A DNA stretch of 64,000 nt from Chitinophaga sp. Ak27 (GCF_012726295.1 NZ_JABAOB010000012.1:62001-126000), one strand, 5' to 3'. Positions 32,801 to 41,214 are shown, counted from the stretch's first letter. Made by a program: numbers and translations. The notes: a model not told the origin generated them from the letters alone.

Positions 32801-32887
32801 AACAATACCGGGTTTTCACAGGGTATCGACTTCTTCCCATACCCCCGTCCACGTGTGTGGAACCTGGGTGTAAACCTTAACTTTTAA
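29819..32887 (+). CDS. SusC/RagA family TonB-linked outer-membrane protein (locus 1)
   Basis: The 1022-residue protein starts with a signal peptide (MKTTLVYVLACILLSMHAMAQ), then a carboxypeptidase-D-regulatory-like domain (~21-105: IKVSGKVTNAADGTAIPNTTVAIKGTSSG). A TonB-dependent plug follows (VVIGYGSVKKSDLTGAVASLKAEKIMDAPVPNISQALQGKIPGVEV), including the SusC signature YGARGANGVIMITTKRG, and a long strand-rich barrel ends YPRPRVWNLGVNLNF. Length is typical. It is the import porin of the SusCD pair: the SusD gene starts 59 bases downstream. SusC imports oligosaccharides into the periplasm with energy from TonB. The neighbours GH95 and GH38-like enzymes suggest a fucose- or galactose-decorated, perhaps mannose-containing glycan. 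Confidence 0.97.
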   Translation: MKTTLVYVLACILLSMHAMAQIKVSGKVTNAADGTAIPNTTVAIKGTSSGTIANENGVYSLTVPNSNAVLVFSFTGFANQEVKVGNRTVIDVALDVQVNTLNDLVVIGYGSVKKSDLTGAVASLKAEKIMDAPVPNISQALQGKIPGVEVNINSSAPGQAAKVRIRGIGSINSSIDPLYVVDGIAGVDGNAINPNDIASLEVLKDASSTAIYGARGANGVIMITTKRGKAGPTEVSYQGDVNVSTLSRHLPTLNSDEFVKVYNEAFVNATKFDPQHGTWAPPKALNHQNFPKLFDANDKPLYNTNWEKETYKPAISTSHQLNFQGGTDKLVYSASLGFLDQNGLMTQSWFRRYSARLTFDNNIKKWLKIGGSLNIISSKQRLVSDGNGSLNVPRMVTEEVPIVPVRYPDGTWAGNNDIAGLEGGPNPVHIAQSRYTLNNSQHTLGNVYLLFHITKDLDFKTDFGYDLVSNKANFYSGTDLPHLSQDQGGVARITDDYNKYWQSESYLTYNKDLGNNSTLNAVGGISFIKYSGENALVETQNFVTDYFQWNNLGAGSVRSNATSLTSPWDMNSYYARVNYSLHSKYLFTATGRYDGSSKFSKEKQFAFFPSVAAAWRVSEEEWLKHSKFVNNLKVRASYGLSGNQEIGQFQNFAQYRPDQTVIGGANQPTLVPGYIGNPNLKWEKSTQVDAGVELSVLDNRINLNVDYYNRKTTDLLLAAPIPWSAGTYNGNVYKNVGSMRNKGWEIGLSTTNIQTPNFTWTTNFLFTSNKNTILTLNDGNADIFPGPNFLGQTNVLRVGEPIGSFYGMTRLGTYSTDEAAEAAKHSLLPGDRKYVYDAAGNPVYSIIGRANPKWTGTFSTTLKYKGWDLTADIRFVQGMNTAAAFKHSTEDRQTLANSLKTVLDGWTPDHQNTSIAQVRSYKFTQDSHFDTWWVEDGSYIRGQNFTLGYTFPASWMQRSHINRFRIYASVQNLFLITKYTGYDPEVDTFNFGYGNNTGFSQGIDFFPYPRPRVWNLGVNLNF

Positions 32888-32945
32888 CACCGTTTCGTGT
32901 AACCGTTGAAGTGACAATCTATTTAGTGAATTAAAAATTCAGAAA

Positions 32946-34457
32946 ATGAAAACGACTAAACATATATTAATAGCGTTGATGGTGTTGCTCAGTTGTTCCT
33001 GTAAGAAGTTCCTGGACGAAAAGCCCACCAACTTCCTCACGCCGGATGCTGACCTTACCAGTCCGAAGGTAGCCAGGGCGTTTGCCAACGGCTGTTACCA
33101 GAACCTGCAGGGTTTTCTGCAAGGCCAGCCTTCTTCTTATGGCGGTAACGTGTACAACCTGCTCGAGTTTATGACGGGTAAGGCCAATAGTGACCTGGGA
33201 CAAACAGGCTTCATCAATTTCCAGAACCTGAGTTACAACTATACTTCCTTTTATGTAGACACCTGGTGGCAACGGATGTACCTGGGTGTGGGCGCTTGTA
33301 ACCTGGCTATCCAGAACATTCCAAAAGCAGTACAGGACGCCACCACGACTACCTACGAGCTGGCGGAAGCGCATGCGCTGCGGGCATTGTATTATTTTCA
33401 GCTGGTAAGATTATATGGGGCCATCCCTAAAATTACGGAAGTGCCTACCGTTCCTACTGCACCGAACCTGAACCTGCCGCGTACGCCTGCCAAAGCCATT
33501 TACGACAGCATCATCATTCCTGATCTATTGACTGCGGCTAAATCCAGTCTGCCATGGTCTAATAATACCGGTAACGTAACCATGAGTATGATACAGAGCC
33601 TGCTGGCCGATGTATACCTCACTTACGCCGGCGCAGCGATCAATGGCGGTACCCAGTATTATGCACTGTCTGCCGCGGCTTCCAAAGCGGTGATCACCAA
33701 CAGCGGCGCTTCGCTGTTTAAAAATTATACAGATATGAATAACCCGCTGAATAAAAATATCGGGGAATTCATTTTCCAGGTACAGTATGCCGCATCTGTT
33801 CCATCTACCAATCCACTGACAGCACTCACTATTCCGAACTACGCGGGTATCTCCAAATACTCCGACGAGTACGGGTCTGTATATCCAACACCGCAGTTTA
33901 TACAGTCGTTCGACCCGAAAGATAAACGCATACAGGAAAGGCAATTCTTTTATACCAAGTATAGAAAGATCAACAGTACGGATACCATCACTTTCAGGAA
34001 CACGTATATCTACAAGTTCTTCGATTCGCTGGCCGTGGTAAATACTGCCAAATCTGACTTGAACTACACCTTATACCGGTTGGCCGATGTATACCTGATG
34101 TATGCAGAAGCTTCCAACCGCGCTGAAGGTGGCCCGAATGCTGATGCACTCAAATATGTAAAAGCCATCCGCGATCGCGCTAACCTGGGTCCGTTACCTG
34201 CTGGTATGTCGCAAACAGCCTTTGAACAGGAAGTATGGCTGCAACGTTACTATGAGCTGTGCTTTGAAAATAAAATGTGGTTTGATATGATCCGCACACG
34301 AAAAGTACATAACGATGTAACGGGTAACTGGGACAACTTTGTAGGACACAAAACAGTGTTCAATGCTACGTTTGCAGAAAAGAACCTGTTGTTCCCTGTG
34401 CCGAAGCAGGAAATAGATGTAAACCCTAATCTTTTACCGAATAACCCGGGATTCTAG
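32946..34457 (+). CDS. SusD/RagB family lipoprotein (locus 1)
   Basis: The 503-residue protein has a lipoprotein signal (MKTTKHILIALMVLLSCSCKKFLDEKP) with Cys18 or Cys20 as the lipid anchor; CKKFLDxKP after the signal is the SusD hallmark. TPR-like helices cover the core: ELAEAHALRALYYFQLVRLYGAIPKITEV near 138-165, and LYRLADVYLMYAEASNRAEGG near 377-397, with LADVYLMYAEA being the conserved helix. The end LLFPVPKQEIDVNPNLLPNNPGF is standard. It is the cell-surface glycan-binding lid of the SusC porin. Sequence identity to model SusD proteins cannot be judged by eye, so ligand specificity is open. A strong terminator follows after 18 bases. Confidence 0.96.
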   Translation: MKTTKHILIALMVLLSCSCKKFLDEKPTNFLTPDADLTSPKVARAFANGCYQNLQGFLQGQPSSYGGNVYNLLEFMTGKANSDLGQTGFINFQNLSYNYTSFYVDTWWQRMYLGVGACNLAIQNIPKAVQDATTTTYELAEAHALRALYYFQLVRLYGAIPKITEVPTVPTAPNLNLPRTPAKAIYDSIIIPDLLTAAKSSLPWSNNTGNVTMSMIQSLLADVYLTYAGAAINGGTQYYALSAAASKAVITNSGASLFKNYTDMNNPLNKNIGEFIFQVQYAASVPSTNPLTALTIPNYAGISKYSDEYGSVYPTPQFIQSFDPKDKRIQERQFFYTKYRKINSTDTITFRNTYIYKFFDSLAVVNTAKSDLNYTLYRLADVYLMYAEASNRAEGGPNADALKYVKAIRDRANLGPLPAGMSQTAFEQEVWLQRYYELCFENKMWFDMIRTRKVHNDVTGNWDNFVGHKTVFNATFAEKNLLFPVPKQEIDVNPNLLPNNPGF

Positions 34458-34475
34458 TTGTCAGCAACCATCCCG

Positions 34476-34511
34476 AAAAAGGGCCTCTCAAAATTTTGAG
34501 AGGCCCTTTTT
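34476..34511 (+). terminator. Terminator after susD (locus 1)
   Basis: AAAAAGGGCCTCTCAAAA (34476-34493) and its complement (34494-34511) form an almost seamless 18-bp stem; TTTTT forms the end of the second arm. It is the end of the SusCD transcript, so the GH95 gene has its own promoter. Confidence 0.9.
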
Positions 34512-34667
34512 CATTTTCGGCATTCCTCCTTTTCAAAGTTTTTTTTTAATACCCGGTAAGTGAATGCCAATAAACTGCTAGTATTAGCCAATATAGTGGC
34601 GATACCGGAGGCATCGATAGCGTATATTTACCCGTTCACAATGCTTAAAACAAACTAAAATCGTAAA

Positions 34668-36899
34668 ATGAAAAGGCTATTGGGCGCTATACTGTGTTGT
34701 ACCTTCATTCTTCTTTCTACAGCTGTTAATGCGCAGCATTCGGACGCCGGTCCTGGTGCGGGCTATAACTACCAGTTATGGTACACTCAACCTGCCGAAA
34801 AATGGGATGCACAGGCATTACCTATCGGCAATGGAAGAATGGGCGCCATGCTATTTGGGGGTATTAAAACGGAAAAGGTACAGTACAACGAACAGAGTTT
34901 ATGGAGTGGCGACAATAATTGGGACGGAGAATATGAAACAGGGGATCATGGCTTTGGATCCTACCGGAATTTCGGAACGTTTGTAATAGATTTCAATCAT
35001 ACGGAGGTAGTAACCGGGTATTATCGCTCACTAAATATTCAAACCGGGGTGCATACCACCGCTTTTGAAATAGGCGATACCCACTATACGCGAGAAGCAT
35101 TTGCCAGTCACCCTGACCAGGTGATGGTTTTCCGTTATACCGCCAGTAAAAAAGGAGCTTTATCCGGTAAAATCTCCATGCAGTCAGCGCAAGGAGCTAT
35201 AAGTACTGCTAATGCAGAAGGATTGAGCTTTACGGGTGAAATGCCCAATCACCTGAAGTATGCTGCTAACATGCAAATTGCGCACGAAGGAGGGAGTATT
35301 TCGGTGGAAGGAAATAACTGGGTATTTCAAAAATGCAATACGATTACCATTTACCTCGATGCGCGGACAAACTATAAACCGGATTTCCGGTCAGGGTGGC
35401 GTGGGGCAGACCCTATGCCGCTGGTTAAGCAGGAGATCGGTGCAGCCAGGAAAAGTGGTTATCAAACATTGATGAGTCGCCATACAAAAGACCTTACCCG
35501 TCTCACACAGGCAGCGTCTATTGATATTGGGAAAACTAATGCCGACGTGTTACTATTGCCTACCGACGCTCGTCTGAAAAGATATGCAGGAGGCAGTGTG
35601 GATCCCGACCTGGAAGAAACTATCTTTCAGTATGGCCGTTATTTGCTGGCCAGCTGTTCGCGTATAGGCGGGTTGCCGGCTAACCTGCAGGGTTTATGGA
35701 ACGACAGCAACACACCGCCCTGGGCCGGCGATTATCACAACAATATCAACATCCAGATGAATTACTGGGGGGTAGAATCAACGAATTTATCTGAATGCCA
35801 TTTGCCCCTGATAGATTTCATCAAGGCTGCGGAAGAGCCCTGTCGTATTGCTACCCGGAAGGCATTCGGGTCTAATGTACGTGGATGGACGGCCCGCACC
35901 AGCCAGAGTATTTTCGGTGGGAATGGTTGGGAATGGAATATTCCGGCCAGCGCGTGGTATGCGCAGCATGTTTTTGAACATTGGGCTTTTACCATGGATA
36001 AAACCTATTTACGTACTACGGCCTACCCTATTTTGAAGGAGATCTGTCAGTTTTGGGAGGATCGTTTAAAGAAAACGCCCGATGGCAAACTGATGGTGCC
36101 TGATGGATGGTCGCCCGAGCATGGTCCCCGGGAAGATGGCGTAATGCACGATCAGCAATTGGTATGGGACCTTTTTCAAAACTACCTGGAAGCAGCGAAG
36201 GCATTAGGCATCGATTCGGCCTACCAGCTGAAAGTAGCAGGTATGCAGGCACATCTTGCCCCTAACAAGATCGGTAAGTGGGGACAGTTACAGGAATGGC
36301 AGGAAGATAGGGATGACCCGGATGACCAGCACCGGCACACCTCTCACCTCTTTGCCGTTTATCCCGGCCGCCAGATCAGTATGACCCTTAACCCGGATTT
36401 CGCAAAGGCCGCTATCATTTCATTGCGGAGCCGGAGCGGGAACTATGGAAAAAATGAAAACACGCCATTCACTGTCGAATCAACGGTGGGCGATAGTCGC
36501 CGCTCCTGGACATGGCCCTGGCGCTGTGCGCTTTGGGCGCGCCTTGGCGAAGGTGAGAAGGCAGGCATCATGGTGCGCGGGTTACTTACTTATAATACCC
36601 TGCCCAATCTTTTTACTACACACCCTCCCTTCCAGATAGACGGCAACCTCGGTATCACTGGGGCTATAGCGGAGATGCTCCTGCAAAGCCATGCCGGTGA
36701 AATTCATTTGCTGCCGGGAATACCCTCTGGTTGGGCGGCCGGGTCTTTTAAAGGCCTGAAAGCCCGGGGAGGATATACGATAGATTGCAGCTGGCAAAAT
36801 GGGCAAGTGACTGAGTATCGCATCAGATCAGCTGAACAAAAGAAAGTATGGGTCCGGGTAAATAATAAGAAAATACAGGTGGTAACGCAGAAGGGATAA
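34668..36899 (+). CDS. Glycoside hydrolase family 95 protein
   Basis: The 743-residue protein starts with a signal peptide (MKRLLGAILCCTFILLSTAVNAQ) and is of typical GH95 size. The N-terminal beta domain begins LWYTQPAEKWDAQALPIGNGRMGAMLFGG, the family's opening motif. In the (alpha/alpha)6 barrel, WNDSNTPPWAGDYHNNINIQMNYW carries Asn359 and Asn361, which match the two Asn of the Bifidobacterium enzyme AfcA. SPEHGP carries Glu484 (general acid) and QIDGNLGITGAIAEML carries Asp658. All key residues are present, so activity is expected. GH95 enzymes hydrolyse alpha-1,2-L-fucosides or alpha-L-galactosides by inversion; which of the two is not decidable by eye. It is probably periplasmic and part of the SusCD locus, behind its terminator. 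Confidence 0.93.
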   Translation: MKRLLGAILCCTFILLSTAVNAQHSDAGPGAGYNYQLWYTQPAEKWDAQALPIGNGRMGAMLFGGIKTEKVQYNEQSLWSGDNNWDGEYETGDHGFGSYRNFGTFVIDFNHTEVVTGYYRSLNIQTGVHTTAFEIGDTHYTREAFASHPDQVMVFRYTASKKGALSGKISMQSAQGAISTANAEGLSFTGEMPNHLKYAANMQIAHEGGSISVEGNNWVFQKCNTITIYLDARTNYKPDFRSGWRGADPMPLVKQEIGAARKSGYQTLMSRHTKDLTRLTQAASIDIGKTNADVLLLPTDARLKRYAGGSVDPDLEETIFQYGRYLLASCSRIGGLPANLQGLWNDSNTPPWAGDYHNNINIQMNYWGVESTNLSECHLPLIDFIKAAEEPCRIATRKAFGSNVRGWTARTSQSIFGGNGWEWNIPASAWYAQHVFEHWAFTMDKTYLRTTAYPILKEICQFWEDRLKKTPDGKLMVPDGWSPEHGPREDGVMHDQQLVWDLFQNYLEAAKALGIDSAYQLKVAGMQAHLAPNKIGKWGQLQEWQEDRDDPDDQHRHTSHLFAVYPGRQISMTLNPDFAKAAIISLRSRSGNYGKNENTPFTVESTVGDSRRSWTWPWRCALWARLGEGEKAGIMVRGLLTYNTLPNLFTTHPPFQIDGNLGITGAIAEMLLQSHAGEIHLLPGIPSGWAAGSFKGLKARGGYTIDCSWQNGQVTEYRIRSAEQKKVWVRVNNKKIQVVTQKG

Positions 36900-37047
36900 A
36901 TATCGATTTGCGGCTAACTTATGGAGTCATTTAGAAAAAAACACATGATAACGAATCATTGGTAAAACCTTCACCGAGGTTTTTGAAGTCACCGGGATTC
37001 CCGGACAAAAAAGTAAAAAGCTAATCCACTACCACTTGTCAGTATTT

Positions 37048-37085
37048 TTTGCATTCCTGTTAATATGTATGTATGTTTGTACATA
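37048..37085 (+). promoter_or_regulatory. Promoter with fused GntR-type operator, GH38-like gene
   Basis: TTTG (37048-37051), 20 bases, then TATGTTTG (37072-37079) match the -33 and -7 consensus exactly. TATGTTTGTACATA (37072-37085) is identical to the site at 29091-29104. The G of the -7 box is five bases before ATG 37085, so the transcript may be leaderless. The in-frame ATG at 37073 lies inside the box and is not the start. Confidence 0.7.
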
Positions 37086-39973
37086 TGAAGCATATAAGGT
37101 CTATACTCTTCCTCTCAGGCTGTATTTGCACCGGCCTTACCAGCGCACAGCAACAGCTGCAAACCTTTACCAGTATTGAACTACAGCCTACAGTTGCCTA
37201 TCTTAGGCAACCCACTGGCTCCGCCCGCATGGCGCGGTTGATCTTTCATAACGGACGCAGTTACCAGGCGGGTACCGTCTATATTTCCTTTAACGGGAGA
37301 GAAGACAGTCTCCCCGTGCCTGCCAGTGCTGCGGGCGTAAGTCTCGTGGAAATACCCTTGCCCGGGGGCCCAGTGGATAAAGACACCCAGGCATTTATCC
37401 GTTACCGTTATGGCCGCCAAACCTACGCCGCCCAATGCATTGTAACACCTACCCGCTCCTGGAAGGTATATGTAATGCCACATTCGCACGTAGATGTTGG
37501 CTATACCAACGTACAGTCGAAAGTGCTGTCCATTCATATGAACAATATTGACGAAGCCATTAAAATAGCTGCCCGTACCGCCAACTATCCACCGGAAGCA
37601 CGCTTTAAATGGAATACAGAAGCGCTGTGGGTAGTAGATAAATACCTGGCAACGGCAAGTCCCGATAAACAGGCCGCCTTCCGCGACGCCGTTAAAAAAG
37701 GCTGGATTAATCTCGATGGCGCCTATGCCAACACCAATACCAGTGCTACCAGCGCGGCCCAATTGCTGCACCTGTTTGGCACCGGGGCCAGGCTCGCCCG
37801 GCAATACGACATGTCAATACACACCATGTTCCAGGGCGATGTACCCGGCGCTTCCTGGGGACTCACCAGTCAAGCTGATATCACCGGCATTCACTACTTC
37901 CTCAGCGCCCCCAATGCGTCGGACCGTATAGGCAGCTCGGGGCAGTGGCGTGATAAACCCTTCTACTGGCAATCGCCTTCCGGCCAGCAAAAGGTGCTGT
38001 TCTGGCAATCATCGCCCTACTCAATCGGCTATACGCTGAAAGGCAGCAAAATCCCTAACTTCTTCACGGTAGAAGATCCCAAACCATATTATACCGGCAA
38101 GCCCAGCGAAAACTTCCTGAATCCTTACCTGTTCGATTACCTGGCCCAGCTGGAACAGCGGCGTTTCCCCTACGACATGACCCTGCTCACCTGGGCGATG
38201 AGCGACAACGCGCCCATAGATCCCGAACTGCCGGATGCCGTAAAAGCATGGAATGAGCGGTATGCATCTCCGCAATTGGTGATCACCTCGGTAAAACAAT
38301 TCTTTACCGACTTTGAAAACACCTGGAAAAATCGTATCCCGGTATTATCGGGCGATTATACCGAGTATTGGACAGACGGCATCGCTTCCGCCGCCCGGGA
38401 AACGGCCATCAACCGGAATGCTTCCGACAGGTTGCAACAAGCCGGCGCCATCTGGGCCCTGCGTGATAAACCGGCGTATCCGGCCGACTCGTTCAATAAA
38501 ACGTGGACAGAACTCATCATGTTTAACGAACATACCTGGGGCGCCTACAACAGTGTATCAGATCCGGCAGATCCGAAAGCCATCGCACAGTGGCAGTTTA
38601 AACAAGCCTTTGCACTCGAAGCCCAGACACAGTCAGCAGCCCTGCTTCAGCAAAGCACCAGCAACCACAATACTGTTGCTAACGCCATCGATGTTTATAA
38701 TCCCATTGACCATCCCTACACCAGCCTGGTGAAGGTACCTGCGACACTCAGCAGCAGAGGCGACCTCGTGAAAGACCTGCAGGGTAATAAAGTGCCCTCA
38801 CAAAGGCTCAGTACGGGTGAACTGGCCATTTTAGTAAAGGGGCTGCCGGCTTTTTCCAAACAACGGTTTAACATCTTTCCGGGGAAGGCGTGGACCGGCC
38901 CACAAAAAGCTACCGTCGGCGCCAATAGTCTCGATAACGGCCTTTACAGCCTCACGGTCGACGAACATACCGGCAATATCACCAGTCTCCATAAAAAAGG
39001 ATTCAACACCAATTTCGCTACTACAGCAGGATTAAATCAATACGATTACCTGCCCGGCGACTCCGCAGAAAAAGTGCAGTCGAGTGGCGCGGCCACCATC
39101 CGTATCGGGGAAAAAGGCCCACTGGTTGTGAGCCTGCAGATCAGCTCCCCTGCGCCCGGCGCCCAGTCTCTTGTCCGTGAAATTATGCTGGCAGCTGGTA
39201 CCGACGAGGTAGCGCTTACCAACACCATCGATAAAATAGCAGTGAGCAATAAAGAAAGCGTTCACTTTGTGTTTCCATTCAACATCCCGGCGGCGCAGGT
39301 GCGCTACAGCATTCCCTGGAGCAGCATCCGGGCGGAATCAGCACAACTGCCGCATACTAACCGGAACTGGTATACGCAGCAACGCTGGGTAGACGTGTCT
39401 AACGGCGAAACCGGCGTTACCTGGTCCAGCCCCGACGCCCCGTTGTTTGAAATAGGCCAGTATCCCACTGCCGGGCTGCTGGGAGGATTACATGATTCGC
39501 CGCGCTGGATTGGCTTTACCGCCCAGCAACCCCTGATCGCTTCCTGGGTGATGAATAACCTCTGGCATACCAACTTCCGGAGGGACCAGGAGGGTATTAC
39601 TACTTTCCATTACTACCTGAAGGTACATGGCGCCTATGATGCCGCAGCAGTTAACGCCACCGGGCTGGAAAACCACCAGCCGCTGGTAGTAGCCGCGGCC
39701 AGCGGCCCGGCAACAGAAGATCTCTTTTTCACGATACAGGGCAAGCCGGTATATGTTGAAAACATCTATCCTGCCGCCGATGGCAAAGGCGTATTACTGC
39801 AATTGGTAAACACAGCAGTTACTGCCACCGAAGTGGCGATAGCGCCAAAAAACAAAAACAACGCATTGAACATCCGGGAAAGTAATGTGCTGGAAGCTGA
39901 TGTGCGGCCACTGGCATCCACCTTCTCCATTCCTGGCAGAGGGGTGCTCATGATCCGTGTGGCTTTAAAATAA
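37085..39973 (+). CDS. GH38-like alpha-mannosidase family protein
   Basis: From ATG 37085 the precursor has 962 residues with a signal peptide (MKHIRSILFLSGCICTGLTSAQ). After ~125 residues of an N-terminal beta domain comes the GH38 catalytic fold, beginning KVYVMPHSHVDVGYTNVQ: His133, His135 and Asp137 give the usual H-x-H/D zinc pattern. It continues ARFKWNTEALWVVDKYL, GWINLDGAYANTNTSATS, and FQGDVPGASWGLTSQADITGIHYF. The C-terminal ~450 residues are beta-rich mannosidase-type domains (LDNGLYSLTVDEHTGNITSLHKKG). The region that usually carries the nucleophile Asp reads YANTNTSATS, with no clear Asp, so the substrate and mechanism may deviate from classical GH38. It is controlled by the same promoter/operator as the SusCD side. 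Confidence 0.82.
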   Translation: MKHIRSILFLSGCICTGLTSAQQQLQTFTSIELQPTVAYLRQPTGSARMARLIFHNGRSYQAGTVYISFNGREDSLPVPASAAGVSLVEIPLPGGPVDKDTQAFIRYRYGRQTYAAQCIVTPTRSWKVYVMPHSHVDVGYTNVQSKVLSIHMNNIDEAIKIAARTANYPPEARFKWNTEALWVVDKYLATASPDKQAAFRDAVKKGWINLDGAYANTNTSATSAAQLLHLFGTGARLARQYDMSIHTMFQGDVPGASWGLTSQADITGIHYFLSAPNASDRIGSSGQWRDKPFYWQSPSGQQKVLFWQSSPYSIGYTLKGSKIPNFFTVEDPKPYYTGKPSENFLNPYLFDYLAQLEQRRFPYDMTLLTWAMSDNAPIDPELPDAVKAWNERYASPQLVITSVKQFFTDFENTWKNRIPVLSGDYTEYWTDGIASAARETAINRNASDRLQQAGAIWALRDKPAYPADSFNKTWTELIMFNEHTWGAYNSVSDPADPKAIAQWQFKQAFALEAQTQSAALLQQSTSNHNTVANAIDVYNPIDHPYTSLVKVPATLSSRGDLVKDLQGNKVPSQRLSTGELAILVKGLPAFSKQRFNIFPGKAWTGPQKATVGANSLDNGLYSLTVDEHTGNITSLHKKGFNTNFATTAGLNQYDYLPGDSAEKVQSSGAATIRIGEKGPLVVSLQISSPAPGAQSLVREIMLAAGTDEVALTNTIDKIAVSNKESVHFVFPFNIPAAQVRYSIPWSSIRAESAQLPHTNRNWYTQQRWVDVSNGETGVTWSSPDAPLFEIGQYPTAGLLGGLHDSPRWIGFTAQQPLIASWVMNNLWHTNFRRDQEGITTFHYYLKVHGAYDAAAVNATGLENHQPLVVAAASGPATEDLFFTIQGKPVYVENIYPAADGKGVLLQLVNTAVTATEVAIAPKNKNNALNIRESNVLEADVRPLASTFSIPGRGVLMIRVALK

Positions 39974-39993
39974 AAATCAACCGGCTTTATCAA

Positions 39994-40047
39994 AAGCAGA
40001 AAGCTTAAAGCTTTCTGCTTTTGCTTTCTGCTTTAAGCTTTCTGCTT
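39994..40047. repeat. AAAGC-family hairpin, convergent terminator
   Basis: AAGCAGAAAGCTTAAAGC (39994-40011) and its complement (40030-40047) form an 18-bp stem with an 18-base loop that itself repeats TTTCTGC. It lies 21 bases after the GH38-like stop, and its right arm runs over the stop codon and last residues of the convergent NTF2-like gene. Likely acts as terminator for both. Confidence 0.75.
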
Positions 40048-40395
40048 CTCCAGCAATGGCCTTGGGTCAAAAATGACTTTAAACGCTTTTATTTTGCCTG
40101 ACTGGATTTGATACCACCCGCTGGCAAAGATGGTAGTGGCATTGCCCATGTCAATGTCATAAAAAAGGCTTACATCAGTATCATCGGCCAGTACCTTTTT
40201 TATATTGTATTTGAATTTCATGCGGGTCATATCATCCAGGTATATATCGGCCCCATGGCGGCTTCCCATCACCCCAATGAAATTAAAATCATCTGCCAGG
40301 CATTGACGGGCAGCCGAAAAGTCTTCGCGGTTTAAGGCATCAATAAAAGATAGCACTATGTCTTTGGCGCTGTTGATGGTTTGTGTGGTACTCAT
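40033..40395 (-). CDS. NTF2-like (SnoaL-type) protein
   Basis: The 120-residue protein starts MSTTQTINSAKDIVLSFIDALNREDFSAARQCLADDFNFIG, the helix-strand opening of the NTF2/SnoaL fold. It continues ADIYLDDMTRMKFKYNIKKVLADDTDVSLFYDIDMGNATTIFASGWYQIQSGKIKAFKVIFDPRPLLEKQ, which is the usual closing sheet of the fold. It is a small cytoplasmic protein; members serve as isomerases, hydrolases or simple ligand-binding proteins, and activity cannot be inferred. The last codons (KQKA, then TAA) are written in the AAAGC-type repeat, so the end of the gene has been remodelled by that element. It is downstream of a Crp/Fnr-type regulator on the same strand with a ~90-base gap. Confidence 0.85.
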   Translation of the reverse strand: MSTTQTINSAKDIVLSFIDALNREDFSAARQCLADDFNFIGVMGSRHGADIYLDDMTRMKFKYNIKKVLADDTDVSLFYDIDMGNATTIFASGWYQIQSGKIKAFKVIFDPRPLLEKQKA

Positions 40396-40486
40396 GCCAT
40401 TTTTTCTTTAAAGGTGAAGAACAGTGTAAAGGTCGGTTTATGTGGATAAGCTGACCTGTGATGATCGTCACAAAATGGGTACCGGG

Positions 40487-41098
40487 TTATTTTCTGCTAC
40501 GGATACGGCTGAGTGTTTCCCTGGCGATGCCGAGGTAGGATGATAGTTGTGAAAGCGACACCCGTTGCATCATGTCGGGATAATGTTCAGCCAGGTAGGC
40601 GTAGCGTTCCTGTGCCGTCATAAGTTTATAAATAACGGCATGTTGTTCCTGTTTGGCCGCAATGCTTTGCAGGCATTTCCGGCCCAATGTTTCCACATCC
40701 GGATCCTGCGCAGCAGCGGCATACAGGCGTTGCTTATCAAACTTAATGGTTGTGAGGGGCTCAGCAGCCTGTATGGCGTACTCCGACCGTTCTCCGCGGG
40801 CAAAGCTGTTGATATTAGTGGCAATATCTTCTTCGAAGAAGAAAGCGGTATTAATCTCTTTCCCGTCTTTATTGTAAAAAGCACGGCAATAACCTTTGCA
40901 GATATAAAAGAGGGCATCGCATACTTTGCCTGGTTCCAACAGCCAGTCATCTTTCTTAAATGACATGATGGTGAGTGCGGGATAAATAGCACTCCAATCT
41001 TTAGCCCGGAAACCGGTGAGCGTATTCATGTAGTGCAGCACCTGTTGCGATGCGGCTGCTTCGAGGTCGAGCATAATAGCGTTCAATTTTTGCCGCAT
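40487..41098 (-). CDS. Crp/Fnr family transcriptional regulator
   Basis: The 203-residue protein has a cyclic-nucleotide-type sensor domain over ~20-130 (LTIMSFKKDDWLLEPGKVCDALFYICKGYCRAFYNKDGKEINTAFFFEEDIATNI) and a winged helix at the end (VSLSQLSSYLGIARETLSRIRSRK), which is the typical short Bacteroidota form. The cNMP-binding R-x-A/S motif is not clear. There are no clustered cysteines for an iron-sulfur centre, so an Fnr-like oxygen sensor is unlikely. Such proteins commonly regulate neighbouring metabolic or stress genes. The gene is upstream of the NTF2-like gene and follows a 100-base hairpin element. Start alternatives are ATG 41098 and ATG 41074; I keep the first because no clear signal favours the other. 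Confidence 0.85.
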   Translation of the reverse strand: MRQKLNAIMLDLEAAASQQVLHYMNTLTGFRAKDWSAIYPALTIMSFKKDDWLLEPGKVCDALFYICKGYCRAFYNKDGKEINTAFFFEEDIATNINSFARGERSEYAIQAAEPLTTIKFDKQRLYAAAAQDPDVETLGRKCLQSIAAKQEQHAVIYKLMTAQERYAYLAEHYPDMMQRVSLSQLSSYLGIARETLSRIRSRK

Positions 41099-41111
41099 AA
41101 AGGTAATGAAA

Positions 41112-41211
41112 GAGCAGAAAGCATAAAGCGTAAAGCATAAAGCTATTGCCGATATCTGCTGATATCATTCCTTACAATCGCTTTATGCTTTACGCTTTAC
41201 GCTTTCTGCTC
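41112..41211. repeat. AAAGC-family long hairpin
   Basis: Arms at 41112-41143 and 41180-41211 are 32 bases long and complementary with a single mismatch, with a 36-base spacer. Each arm is built from AAAGC-x-T units (AAAGCATAAAGCGTAAAGC). It lies four bases after the stop of the last gene of the locus 2 operon and 13 bases upstream of the Crp/Fnr start. Confidence 0.8.
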
Positions 41212-41214
41212 CAC

